A stretch of 51,803 nucleotides of DNA. Source: an uncultured Flavobacteriales bacterium. GTDB taxonomy: Bacteria; Bacteroidota; Bacteroidia; Flavobacteriales_D; Crocinitomicaceae. Both the position numbers and the translations under genes were made by a program. Positions 1 to 7,820 of the stretch are shown piece by piece. The first letter of the stretch is position 1; each line of letters opens with the position of its first letter. The DNA lies in contig CAJXRM010000009.1 of assembly GCA_913059205.1 (NCBI GenBank), positions 1-51,803 of the forward strand, read 5' to 3'. The notes under the pieces were generated by a model. The model did no database searches. It was not told the origin of the DNA and worked only from the letters and a program-made list of their open reading frames with translations.

Positions 1-44
1 ATTTCTGCCTGTCTCGTGGGCTCGGAGATGTGTATAAGAGACAG
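1..44. other. Illumina Nextera read-2/i7 adapter (synthetic)
   Basis: Bases 11-44 read as the Nextera read-2 transposase adapter and end in the 19-base mosaic end AGATGTGTATAAGAGACAG (26-44). Bases 3-10 (TTCTGCCT) match the i7 index I know as N703, and bases 1-2 would be the end of the P7 arm. This is untrimmed library sequence, not genome. The gene beginning at 689 on the minus strand is cut by it. Confidence 0.97.
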
Positions 45-689
45 ACTCAATACATCTTGATAAGTAGGATTCTTCGTGTGTCCTCCTGTATAACCAACTT
101 GCGTGCTTAAAACACCTGGTTCATTTTGAAAGTAGTACTCTACTCCCCAAAAACAGCCTCCAGCAAAAATGGCTGTTTCTTTCGTCCCTTTTGCTTTCTT
201 AGGCACAAAAATTAAAGATGTCGTATTCACACAATGCCGTGTGTCTTTATCCGTAAACCCTTCTCCGTAAAAAACGTGTCCCAAATGCCCTTTGCAATTT
301 GAACAAGTAATTTCAGTTCGACGACCATCGACATCTCTTACGCTTGTTACGGCTCCTTTAATCTCTTGGTCGAAACTCGGCCATCCACAGTTTGAATGAA
401 ACTTGGAATCTGAAACATATAAAGGTGCGTTACATTGGCGACATTGGTAAACGCCTTCATCAAATTTATCCGTGTATTCGCCTGTAAAAGCGCGATCGGT
501 TCCTTTATCAAGAATTACATGTGCTTCTTCCGCGGTTAATTCGTTGTAAGTTGAAGTTTCTTCCGTCGAGGCTGTATTTTCTTCCTTTTGAACATTACTT
601 TGTGCCGAACAACTTGTAATAATAAGTGTGCAAATTAGGATAATCGAGGAAAGATGTAGTGCTGAACTAAAGAATTTATATTTTTTCAT
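45..689 (-). CDS. msrBA: MsrB-MsrA fusion methionine sulfoxide reductase lipoprotein, 3' truncated
   Basis: Bifunctional peptide-methionine sulfoxide reductase with MsrB (R-sulfoxide) first and MsrA (S-sulfoxide) second; 215 codons are present and the rest is lost at the adapter. This gene is my own reading of the minus strand, from ATG 689-687. Residues 1-27 form a signal peptide with a lipobox ending ITSC (Cys27), so the enzyme should be membrane-anchored and repair envelope proteins. The MsrB domain has zinc pairs C83/C86 and C129/C132 and the catalytic RHCVN motif with Cys153. The MsrA motif GGCFWG follows with catalytic Cys179, then a GYTGG motif, and the frame runs open into the adapter. 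The better-known fusions in Neisseria and Streptococcus are in A-then-B order; here B comes first. It lies 67 nt downstream of the TPR gene and may be the last gene of that unit. Confidence 0.93.
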
Positions 690-756
690 GTAGATACAAT
701 TTATGTGTTGGACGGAATTCAACCTCCTTTCTTACACATACGATGGAAAGTCTATT

Positions 757-2589
757 TCAGATTTCCTTCTCAACTTTTGGTAAAAACTGTCTCAATTCCT
801 GAAAACGTTTTCGCGCTTCAGTTGTGTAAAGACTGCCTTTGTGATCGAAAAGTAGTGTACGGTAATATTCTGCTGCCTTGGCATTATCCATTAAATGATT
901 TTGGTAAATGTCGCCCAATTGAAACAACGCATCATCTACAAGAATGTCTTGTGAATGATACTTTACGATCTTTTCTAGGTTTTGAATGGCTAAGTTCCAT
1001 TGACCTTTTAATTGCAAAGCATAGGCCTTTTTCAATAATATCTCATCTCCTAAACTGTGCGCTGGAAATTCAGCTAATATACTATCGAATAGGTGAAACG
1101 CTTCTTCGTAACGATGCTGTTCAATGAACAAATCGGCTTGTGCAAAATTATACATCGCCGTAAAATTGCTGTCCAATCCATAATTATCCGTTATTAGAAG
1201 AGACAAATTTAGAGCATCGTTTGCAATAAGTTTAGACGTTGATTGCTTCAAAACATCCAATTGAGATTGTGCAAAATCAAATTCACCATCATAATAGAAA
1301 ATTCTTGCGTTTTTAAATTTAGCTTCTTGTCCAATAACTTCATATTTGAATTCCTTGTCAATCTGCATGTAGAAGAGTGAAGCTTCCCAAATATCACCAT
1401 GCAAAACGTGAATGTCAGCCAATTGCATTTTTACTTGTGCTAATTGCGTATCTGTCAATCCAGAGAATTCCAAGGCTTCATTTAAAAGTGAAATTGCATC
1501 TAAGCCCTTGTTCGCATAAAATGCTTGAATGTGCGCCATTTCAAGTATTACAGGAAGAGTAGTGTTTTTTTTGCCAAAACGATTCAGAACATTTTGATAA
1601 TCTGTGAGAATTTCATTCAATTCGCTTTGAGAAAAATTACGATTTGTCGTGACCTCTAAAAAGCTAACATTTAATAAGGAACTTTGAGCACGCATAAAAT
1701 ATCGACCTTGTTCACCAATTTCAACTACATACTTATACGAATTTCTTGCGGTTGAATAGTCTTTGTTTTCAATGCAAATCGAACCAAAGTCGTATACCAT
1801 TGCTCCCAAAGAGTTTGTTCGTTTATCAATTGCTTTAATGTGAACGAGTGCTGCAGGAAAATTCTGGCGTTGAATGAACAACCAAGTCAGCATTTCTGAA
1901 TAATTGAGATCATTTGGTTTTTTCTGCGTTCGTTCAATTAAGGCCGTTCGTAAAAGGTCATATTCCTTCGAATTTTCCTCTGTAAAATCAACTTGCGCAG
2001 AAAGAATTCGTTGCACTGAATTCATATAAGCAGGATGATAATCGAGCATGTCTAAATACTCGTTAATCATTTTTTCCGTTTCACCTTTGGCACCGTAATA
2101 ATCGGCAAATTGAATATTTAAAGGATAAGAGTTTTTAAGTAATTTTCGACCTTTCTCAAGAGTAGCAAACGCCATATCTAGTTTGCTTTTGCTTTTGAAA
2201 AGTGTATACAAATCAATAATTTCTCTGGAACTAGTCGTTAAATTTTCAATTAGTTCTGAGTAAATATCAGTGGCTTTACTTGGTTCATCGTGGTTTTCAT
2301 AAAAGGAAGCCAATAAAATAGCTAACTCTTGATCTTTATTGTTCTTACTTACGGCCTTCTTTAGCGTTTTTTCAGCGTTTTTAATATCTCCAGTTTGCTC
2401 AAGACAATCGACAAATCGCGTCAGGTTGATTTTTGACTCATCAACCGCATACATTTTTTCATAATAGATTAATGCCTTGTCATATTCACCACTGCTATAG
2501 TAGTGTTGCGCCAATTGCTGATCAGTGGTTTGACCCCAACTTTGAGTCGTTAGGAATAAAAACATGTAAAAAAGTGTGCGCTGTAACAT
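757..2589 (-). CDS. Periplasmic tetratricopeptide repeat protein
   Basis: A 610-aa protein with an N-terminal signal peptide (about residues 1-20, cleavage near SWG-Q), so exported and probably periplasmic or attached to the outer membrane. TPR-like helical pairs fill most of the sequence. The clearest are at residues about 25-60 (YYSSGEYDKALIYYEKM) and in the last 120 residues, where consecutive repeats (AIQNLEKIVKYH, then AKAAEYYRTLLFDH) resemble the YbgF/BamD-like TPR modules of Bacteroidota. No catalytic motif is visible, so it is probably a scaffold for other envelope proteins. It starts 5 nt after the stop of the coiled-coil lipoprotein, so the two are likely co-translated. The exact partner is unknown. 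Confidence 0.85.
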   Translation of the reverse strand: MLQRTLFYMFLFLTTQSWGQTTDQQLAQHYYSSGEYDKALIYYEKMYAVDESKINLTRFVDCLEQTGDIKNAEKTLKKAVSKNNKDQELAILLASFYENHDEPSKATDIYSELIENLTTSSREIIDLYTLFKSKSKLDMAFATLEKGRKLLKNSYPLNIQFADYYGAKGETEKMINEYLDMLDYHPAYMNSVQRILSAQVDFTEENSKEYDLLRTALIERTQKKPNDLNYSEMLTWLFIQRQNFPAALVHIKAIDKRTNSLGAMVYDFGSICIENKDYSTARNSYKYVVEIGEQGRYFMRAQSSLLNVSFLEVTTNRNFSQSELNEILTDYQNVLNRFGKKNTTLPVILEMAHIQAFYANKGLDAISLLNEALEFSGLTDTQLAQVKMQLADIHVLHGDIWEASLFYMQIDKEFKYEVIGQEAKFKNARIFYYDGEFDFAQSQLDVLKQSTSKLIANDALNLSLLITDNYGLDSNFTAMYNFAQADLFIEQHRYEEAFHLFDSILAEFPAHSLGDEILLKKAYALQLKGQWNLAIQNLEKIVKYHSQDILVDDALFQLGDIYQNHLMDNAKAAEYYRTLLFDHKGSLYTTEARKRFQELRQFLPKVEKEI

Positions 2590-2594
2590 GGTTG

Positions 2595-3155
2595 CTAAGG
2601 TATCAAATTTTGTTCCTTGTTTTTCATTTCGAGTTGAATAGAAAAATCCTTTAAAGAAGAATGAATAGAATTGAACCGATTTATCGAGCTTGATAAATCT
2701 GCTGTGTACCGTTTTGAAGCTTCTACGAGTACTTTTTTGTTTTCGTTCTCCACGGCTAAATTTGCACTATAATTCGCACGGTCACCGGCATTGTTTGAAA
2801 TATCATTTTCCAGATTTTTCAAATCGTTTATTACTGTTTTAATATCGTTTTCTGTGATGGGAATTTGAACAGTTAGCTGAATTATTGTCGCCTCAATACT
2901 TTTGTATTCATCTATTTTTAAGGCAGTTTCGAGTGAAAGCGTATCCTGTTTTATATACCTTCGAAGGTGTTCATTCAATTGTTTAATTTCACTTAAAACA
3001 ACGGGAATAGAGTCGAATTTAGGTGATTTTAATTCTGTAAGGCAGTGTTCTAATTCAAGAATTGAAGAATTAATTTCCTTGATATGTTTGGATCGATCGA
3101 AATCTAAACAAGAAAATAAAAATAGTATGAACAAACTGCAGAAAAACCATTTCAT
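2595..3155 (-). CDS. Coiled-coil lipoprotein of unknown function
   Basis: A 186-aa protein with a signal peptide II ending LFSC (Cys16), so a predicted lipoprotein. The mature part is almost entirely heptad-like, charged and leucine/isoleucine-rich helix, with Lys, Glu and Asn prominent, and contains no recognisable enzyme motif. I do not recognise a family. The gene lies between an OmpA-family gene (58 nt upstream) and the TPR gene (5 nt downstream) on the same strand, which suggests a structural or scaffold role in the envelope. The ATG at 3155 is chosen because it directly precedes a typical n-region (MKWFF). Confidence 0.8.
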   Translation of the reverse strand: MKWFFCSLFILFLFSCLDFDRSKHIKEINSSILELEHCLTELKSPKFDSIPVVLSEIKQLNEHLRRYIKQDTLSLETALKIDEYKSIEATIIQLTVQIPITENDIKTVINDLKNLENDISNNAGDRANYSANLAVENENKKVLVEASKRYTADLSSSINRFNSIHSSLKDFSIQLEMKNKEQNLIP

Positions 3156-3213
3156 GTGTATAAAGATACCAAGAACTGGATTGATTTCAATTACTTCGTC
3201 CTAAAAAGTGGAA

Positions 3214-4068
3214 TTATTTTGTTTTCGTAAATATAACATCCACTCTTCGGTTACTTTGTCTATCTGCATCTGAAAGTTCAGGAGAAATGAAAGGTTCTTT
3301 ATTACTATATCCTTTATAGGACAAACGATCTTCGTCAATCGAATTTTGAATTAAGTAATCATAAACACGGGCAGCTCTTTCTTTCGATAATTTGCTATTT
3401 GGAATACAGCAAACATGTCCACGAATGTGCGCATTTATAGTTGGATTGTTTTTTAGAAAGTCTCTTAATTCTTCCAATTCGGGTGTGGAGCCTTTTAGAA
3501 AAATATCCTTATCTCCCACAAACAAAATTGACAATTGAAGCAGGACTTCTTTTTTATTTGGATCCAATGCAAACTCATCTAGTTGAGTAAGCAATTTTGA
3601 AGGTGTTTCTTCAACTACTTCTTCAACCACTTCCTCAATAATTTCTTCGACGATTACTTCCTCAATAATTTCTTCAATCACTTCTTCCTTAATGAAATGC
3701 GTAATCGTTACTCTTCTAAACTTTTCAATTTCATACTCAGAAGCGACAAAAGGGAATTCTTCACCGTATATGTTTGATTCAAAAGAATTATCCGTTGATA
3801 AAACGCCTAACACTTTTAACGTATTGTTGTAACGCTCTTTAGCTAGTCTGGCGTTCAATTCTACTGTGCCTAAAGTGTCAGAATACGCTGAAATACTTTG
3901 AATTTTAGTGGAGTCTGATTTAATTAATACAGCTATTTCCTCTAGAATTTTTTTCCCTTCAGGTCGAATAACCGAAGACAACTTATCAAAATAAATATTA
4001 ACGGTTTGGAGCTGTGAATATGATGTTGTAACGCAAAGAGTTAAAAGTAAAAATAATGCGGTTTTCAT
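3214..4068 (-). CDS. Tandem OmpA-like domain protein with acidic linker
   Basis: A 284-aa exported protein with signal peptide about 1-19 (MKTALFLLL...SYSQ). An N-terminal OmpA-like domain (about 22-125) runs from VNIYFDKLSSVIRPEGKK to RRVTITHF. A Glu/Val/Ile-only linker at 127-154 follows, built from imperfect EE(V/I)(V/I)EE units. A C-terminal OmpA-like domain (about 160-284) ends in NRRVDVIFTK. OmpA-like domains bind peptidoglycan non-covalently, so two on one polypeptide could bridge or orient on the sacculus; the bridging is inference. The frame opens upstream at a TTG (4098), but ATG 4068 gives a normal signal peptide and is preferred. It lies 35 nt after serS on the same strand. No membrane barrel is visible. 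Confidence 0.85.
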   Translation of the reverse strand: MKTALFLLLTLCVTTSYSQLQTVNIYFDKLSSVIRPEGKKILEEIAVLIKSDSTKIQSISAYSDTLGTVELNARLAKERYNNTLKVLGVLSTDNSFESNIYGEEFPFVASEYEIEKFRRVTITHFIKEEVIEEIIEEVIVEEIIEEVVEEVVEETPSKLLTQLDEFALDPNKKEVLLQLSILFVGDKDIFLKGSTPELEELRDFLKNNPTINAHIRGHVCCIPNSKLSKERAARVYDYLIQNSIDEDRLSYKGYSNKEPFISPELSDADRQSNRRVDVIFTKTK

Positions 4069-4103
4069 GGTTATTTTAATGCTAATGACGTTTTTCAAAT
4101 CGA

Positions 4104-5372
4104 TTAAATTGTAGTAAATCCGGTATATTTATGCAGTACTTCAGGAATATTTACACCTTCTTCTGTTTGGTGATTTTCAAGCAATGCTGCAACAATTCTT
4201 GGCAAAGCTAATGCAGATCCGTTTAATGTGTGACATAATTGAGATTTTTTATCCACATTTTTATAACGAAGTTTTAAACGTGTCGATTGAAACGTGTCGA
4301 AACGCGACACCGAGCTTACTTCTAACCATTTGTCTTGCGCAGCAGAATAAACTTCAAAATCGTACGTCATTGCTGATGCAAAACCAGTATCTCCTCCGCA
4401 CAAACGTAAAATACGGTATTGCAATCCCAATTTTTCTAATAATCCTTTGATATGATCCTTCATTTCTTCCAACGCTTTTTCTGAATTGCGTGGATGCTCA
4501 ATTCGAACTATCTCAACTTTGTCAAATTGGTGTAGGCGATTTAAACCACGAACATCTTTCCCGTAAGACCCTGCTTCCCTTCTGAAACACGGTGTGTAAC
4601 CTGCTACTTTAATTGAAAAGTCTTCTGAAGGCAATAGAACATCTCTATACATGTTTGTCAAAGGAACTTCTGCTGTTGGAATCAAATATAAATCATCTTC
4701 TCCGACGTAATACATTTGACCTTCTTTATCTGGCAATTGACCAGTTCCGTAACCAGAAGCTTCATTTACAACTAAAGGCGGAATATGTTCTTCATAACCT
4801 GCTTTTTCAGCCTCATCTAGGAAAAATGTAATTAATGCGCGTTGTAGTTTCGCACCTTTTCCTCGGTAGATTGGAAAACCAGCACCTGTTACTTTAACAC
4901 CCAATTCAAAATCGATTAACTGAAATTTATCGGCAATGTCCCAGTGTGGGAGTGCTTTGAAATTGAAGACTGGTTCAGAGCCATGTTCTTCAACAGTTTC
5001 ATTATCGTTTTCGTTTCTCCCAGCCTTTACTAATTCATTTGGTACATTCGGAAGTTGGTACATTAAATCTGTAATGGCTTTGTCAAGCTCATCTACTTCA
5101 ACTTTCAATTCGGTTTCCTGAACTTTAAGAGTTGCTGTTTTTTCCTTTGCTTGATTTGCTTCTTCTTGTTTACCTTGTTGAAATAAAGCACCGATCTCTT
5201 TAGCGATTTGATTTAATTGGGATGAGACAACTTCAAGCTCACTTTTTTTTGTTCTCCACAATTCATCTGTTCGAAGCACTTCTTCTACGATTGAACTTGC
5301 ATCAAAATGACGTTTTTTCAGTCCCTCTATAACTGATTCTTTTTCATTTCTAATACGTTGTATTTCTAACAT
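4104..5372 (-). CDS. serS: Seryl-tRNA synthetase
   Basis: A 422-aa class II aminoacyl-tRNA synthetase that charges tRNA-Ser, and tRNA-Sec where present, in the cytoplasm. The N-terminal 105 or so residues form the long helical arm (coiled coil rich in Lys/Glu/Gln) that contacts the tRNA variable arm. Class II motif 2 is visible near residues 262-285 (FRREAGSYGKDVRG) and motif 3 near residues 385-405 (NGSALALPRIVAALLENHQ). Length is normal for bacterial SerRS. It has its own promoter (5392-5422) and lies downstream of the rpmA terminator. The four envelope genes downstream may be read from the same transcript, because no terminator is apparent between them. Confidence 0.98.
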   Translation of the reverse strand: MLEIQRIRNEKESVIEGLKKRHFDASSIVEEVLRTDELWRTKKSELEVVSSQLNQIAKEIGALFQQGKQEEANQAKEKTATLKVQETELKVEVDELDKAITDLMYQLPNVPNELVKAGRNENDNETVEEHGSEPVFNFKALPHWDIADKFQLIDFELGVKVTGAGFPIYRGKGAKLQRALITFFLDEAEKAGYEEHIPPLVVNEASGYGTGQLPDKEGQMYYVGEDDLYLIPTAEVPLTNMYRDVLLPSEDFSIKVAGYTPCFRREAGSYGKDVRGLNRLHQFDKVEIVRIEHPRNSEKALEEMKDHIKGLLEKLGLQYRILRLCGGDTGFASAMTYDFEVYSAAQDKWLEVSSVSRFDTFQSTRLKLRYKNVDKKSQLCHTLNGSALALPRIVAALLENHQTEEGVNIPEVLHKYTGFTTI

Positions 5373-5391
5373 ACCGGTAAAATTTGAGTTG

Positions 5392-5422
5392 CGAAAATAA
5401 TGATTTGTAAATGATTTGGCAA
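5392..5422 (-). promoter_or_regulatory. serS promoter
   Basis: On the minus strand, TTG (complement of 5420-5422) is followed after exactly 20 nt by TATTTTCG (complement of 5392-5399), one base from the Bacteroidota -7 consensus TAnnTTTG. It lies 20 nt upstream of the serS ATG. The -33 TTG touches the A-tract of the rpmA terminator. Confidence 0.6.
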
Positions 5423-5456
5423 AAAAAAACGAGCTTCGATTTAACCGAAACTCGTT
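5421..5456 (-). terminator. Rho-independent terminator of rplU-rpmA
   Basis: Minus-strand RNA forms an 11-bp stem, AACGAGUUUCG with CGAAGCUCGUU (one U-G wobble), with a 7-nt loop and a run of at least eight U. It lies 22 nt beyond the rpmA stop codon. Confidence 0.9.
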
Positions 5457-5478
5457 CTATAAAAATAGTTAAATTCGC

Positions 5479-5748
5479 TTAAGCCTCAGTAGTTTCAAAA
5501 GGAACTATTGATACATACGAACGATTGTTTTTCTTTTTACGGAATTCAACCAAACCATCAGTTAAAGCAAATAATGTGTGGTCTTTTCCAATTCCAACAT
5601 TATTACCTGGGTGGTGTTGAGTTCCTCTTTGACGAATAATGATATTTCCTGCAATCGCAGCTTGTCCACCAAAAATCTTTACGCCTAAACGCTTGCTTTC
5701 TGATTCACGACCATTTTTCGAACTACCGACTCCTTTCTTATGTGCCAT
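5479..5748 (-). CDS. rpmA: 50S ribosomal protein L27
   Basis: An 89-aa ribosomal protein of the large subunit; the N-terminus of L27 reaches the peptidyl transferase centre. [20 protein letters not shown] at the start and the GGQ...[11 protein letters not shown]...[16 protein letters not shown] core are diagnostic. An in-frame extension upstream (to 5769) exists, but ATG 5748 gives the family N-terminus. There is no Firmicutes-type cleavable pre-sequence. It follows rplU with a 39-nt gap that contains a CTCCAA/TTGGAG hairpin, and it ends at a strong terminator. Confidence 0.98.
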   Translation of the reverse strand: MAHKKGVGSSKNGRESESKRLGVKIFGGQAAIAGNIIIRQRGTQHHPGNNVGIGKDHTLFALTDGLVEFRKKKNNRSYVSIVPFETTEA

Positions 5749-5769
5749 TTTATTAAATTTTATCTCCAA

Positions 5770-5781
5770 AAAAATTGGAGG
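5770..5781 (-). promoter_or_regulatory. Leader motif CCTCCAATTTTT before rpmA
   Basis: The minus-strand sequence CCTCCAATTTTT lies 21 nt upstream of the rpmA start. It continues into TTGGAG and so can form a CTCC-AA/TT-GGAG hairpin. The same 12 nt occur in the rplU leader at 6128-6139. Its function is unknown. Confidence 0.4.
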
Positions 5782-5787
5782 AAGTTC

Positions 5788-6099
5788 TTACGCTTTAATA
5801 TCTGTAATCGTAATTGCCGTAAAGCTTTGACGATGTCCATTTTTCTTTTTGTAACCTTTTCTTCGTTTCTTTCTAAAAACGATTACTTTGTCTCCTTTCA
5901 CGTGCTCTTCTACTTTTGCAGAAACTTTCGCACCTTTTATAGCCGGGGCGCCAAGTGTTACTTTACCATCGTTATCTACTAAAAGCACTTTGTCGAAATC
6001 AACTTTCTTACCTGCTTCAGCATCTAAACGGTGTACAAAGATTTTTTGGTCTTTTTGCACTTTAAATTGCTGCCCTGCTATCTCTACTATTGCGTACAT
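5788..6099 (-). CDS. rplU: 50S ribosomal protein L21
   Basis: A 103-aa large-subunit protein that contacts 23S rRNA and L20. It starts [18 protein letters not shown] and contains the L21 signature [21 protein letters not shown] near the C-terminus; length is typical. It is the first gene of the rplU-rpmA pair, the near-universal order, and is driven by a consensus promoter at 6141-6170. Confidence 0.98.
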   Translation of the reverse strand: MYAIVEIAGQQFKVQKDQKIFVHRLDAEAGKKVDFDKVLLVDNDGKVTLGAPAIKGAKVSAKVEEHVKGDKVIVFRKKRRKGYKKKNGHRQSFTAITITDIKA

Positions 6100-6127
6100 A
6101 TAGCTAATTTATTTAATTAATTTACCC

Positions 6128-6139
6128 AAAAATTGGAGG
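6128..6139 (-). promoter_or_regulatory. Leader motif CCTCCAATTTTT before rplU
   Basis: An exact copy on the minus strand of the 12-nt motif in front of rpmA. Here it sits directly after the -7 box, so it should be at the very 5' end of the transcript. Pairing with the second copy or with ribosome components is conjecture. Confidence 0.35.
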
Positions 6140-6140
6140 A

Positions 6141-6170
6141 CAAAGATAGAGTTTTTTATCAACAATGCAA
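6141..6170 (-). promoter_or_regulatory. rplU-rpmA promoter
   Basis: The minus strand shows TTG (complement of 6168-6170), a 19-nt spacer, then TATCTTTG (complement of 6141-6148). This fits the Bacteroidota TTG-N19-TAnnTTTG consensus exactly. Confidence 0.75.
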
Positions 6171-6183
6171 CGTTAACACGAAT

Positions 6184-7104
6184 TTATTGCATTTTTTTTC
6201 TGTTCAATAGTTTGGGGAGCATGTTTGATAGAAAAATCCCAAGTAAAACAATAGCCATCGAGCCAATTTGTTGTGCATTGATTTGTTCCCCAAACGAAAG
6301 TCCAATTATCACAGCAATAATTGGAATTAAATAGGTGACGCTACTTGCAAACAGCACTGAAGACATAGTTATAAGTTGATTAAATAGGACAACTGCAATG
6401 GCTGTTCCTATGACGCTTAATATTCCTAAATAAATCAACCCTTCACCTGCATGTGTGTTTGTTGTAATTGTGGAAAAGCTACCGTTGATATAGCTGATGA
6501 CAATGGAAGGAATCAAAATAAGAAAGAAAGAAAGAGATGTGATCTCAAGTCCCTTCAAATGTTGTAGGGTGTGTTTAATCGTGTTTAGGCTTACAGCATA
6601 AAGAAATGTAGCGATTACTATAGCGAATATATGTGAAAAGTTTCCTTTTATGGAAAGATCTTGACCTGACAACATGAGTAAAACGACACCTATTGCTCCA
6701 ATGACAACACCGCTCATTTGAATTTTCGTAAGGCGATCTTTAAATACCACAAAACCAATTATAAGTGCAAAAATCGGTGTGAAACTATTAAGCATTCCAG
6801 CATAACCAGAAGAGATTCCGGTTTCTGCGTAGGTGAATAGAAACGCTGGGATAAAACTTCCGCAGGTACCGACGATGGCCAAGGGTAGAATGTTTTTCTG
6901 AATTTTTAATTTGGAAATAGCCTTCATGGCGAAGGGTAAAAGAACCAAAGACGCAATTAACATGCGAAGAGAGCCGACTTGACCGTCCGTAAAAATGGCG
7001 ACGTTGTCCGAAGTAAACATTGCTCTTTTCATTAAAATGAATGAACTACCCCATACGCAGGCAAGTGCAATTAACAAAATCCAACTTTTTAATTCTTTAG
7101 TCAC
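6184..7104 (-). CDS. EamA/DMT-family transporter
   Basis: A 306-aa inner-membrane protein with about ten hydrophobic helices arranged as two EamA repeats, as in drug/metabolite (RhaT/YdcZ-type) exporters. The first begins SWILLIALACVWGSSFILMKRA, the WGSSF motif being typical; the second begins near KGNFSHIFAIVIATFLYAVS. The substrate cannot be read from sequence. The frame is open up to a TTG at 7164, but a GTG at 7104 fits the family N-terminus (VTKELKSW). That GTG lies only 3 nt after a perfect -7 box TATATTTG (complement of 7108-7115), so the mRNA could be leaderless, or the box is not the active one since no -33 TTG is spaced correctly. It is divergent from mraZ. Confidence 0.88.
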   Translation of the reverse strand: MTKELKSWILLIALACVWGSSFILMKRAMFTSDNVAIFTDGQVGSLRMLIASLVLLPFAMKAISKLKIQKNILPLAIVGTCGSFIPAFLFTYAETGISSGYAGMLNSFTPIFALIIGFVVFKDRLTKIQMSGVVIGAIGVVLLMLSGQDLSIKGNFSHIFAIVIATFLYAVSLNTIKHTLQHLKGLEITSLSFFLILIPSIVISYINGSFSTITTNTHAGEGLIYLGILSVIGTAIAVVLFNQLITMSSVLFASSVTYLIPIIAVIIGLSFGEQINAQQIGSMAIVLLGIFLSNMLPKLLNRKKMQ

Positions 7105-7188
7105 GTGCAAATATACGCTTAAAAACGAGTTGCGTATTGACTTATTGCGTTGTTGATAAATCAATAGTTTTCAACAATTGGAAATCTA

Positions 7189-7328
7189 CTTACCACTTTT
7201 TACCACTTGGTATTTTCTTCTCAATTCCTCTATATTTAGGGTCTTTTGAATAGTTTATTGCAACCTTTTTGTAATTTTACCGTTTAGATTTATGAACAAT
7301 ATGAAATTTGGTGGTAAAAAGTGGTAAG
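7189..7328. promoter_or_regulatory. dcw control region with inverted pair of putative MraZ operators
   Basis: Arms 7189-7206 and 7311-7328 are perfect 18-bp reverse complements (right arm GTGGTAAAAAGTGGTAAG) separated by 104 bp. Each arm contains two TGGTA boxes at 10-bp spacing, matching the layout known for MraZ, which binds tandem TGGGN boxes at 10-bp period in E. coli. The box is TGGTA here, so assignment is by analogy. Candidate -7 boxes between the arms are TATATTTA (7231-7238) and TAATTTTA (7272-7279). The right arm would lie in the mraZ leader, 34 nt before its ATG. Confidence 0.6.
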
Positions 7329-7361
7329 ATCTGATTATTTTTACCCATTATTAACATCGTT

Positions 7362-7820
7362 ATGGCAGGATTAGTAGGAGAATTTGAAGTGAAATTGGAC
7401 GCCAAAGGGCGCTTCATGTTTCCTTCCGGTTTACGGAAGCAGCTTCCTCCTGCGTGCCAGAGAGATTTCATGTTGAATAAGGGTTTTGAAGATTGTTTGA
7501 CGCTTTTCCCACTTGCTGAGTGGGAAAAAATCAGCGAAAAACTTTCGAAAATGAACCTGTTCAAGCCTAAAAATCGTATGTTTTATCGTTTGTTCCATCA
7601 AGGGGCGAAACTTGTGAGTTTGGATAGTGCTGGTCGTGCATTGGTGCCGGTAACACACATGGAACGTGTTGGACTGAAGCAAGAAGTAATGCTAATTGCT
7701 TACAACGATAGAATTGAAATCTGGGACAAGTCGAAGTACTTCGAAATGATCGAAGACTCCATGACGGACTTTGCTGATTTGGCAGAGGAGGTAATGGGTG
7801 ACTTGGACAATGGAGAATAA
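7362..7820 (+). CDS. mraZ: Transcriptional regulator MraZ
   Basis: A 152-aa AbrB-fold DNA-binding protein that forms a ring and represses the dcw operon in species studied. Both MraZ half-motifs are present: DAKGRFMFPSGLRKQL at about residues 13-28 and DSAGRALVPVTHM at about 87-99. Length is typical. It is the first gene of the division and cell-wall operon and follows a region with TGGTA repeats that suit autoregulation. Its stop overlaps the start of rsmH by 11 nt. Confidence 0.97.
   Translation: MAGLVGEFEVKLDAKGRFMFPSGLRKQLPPACQRDFMLNKGFEDCLTLFPLAEWEKISEKLSKMNLFKPKNRMFYRLFHQGAKLVSLDSAGRALVPVTHMERVGLKQEVMLIAYNDRIEIWDKSKYFEMIEDSMTDFADLAEEVMGDLDNGE

Noticed and set aside
26..44. Tn5 mosaic end (AGATGTGTATAAGAGACAG), at both ends of the window, as a transposon boundary
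   Set aside because: The rest of both ends is Illumina adapter sequence, so these are tagmentation library ends and not a resident transposon.
4069..4098. Longer N-terminus for the tandem-OmpA protein
   Set aside because: It needs a TTG start and would put ten residues in front of a normal signal peptide.
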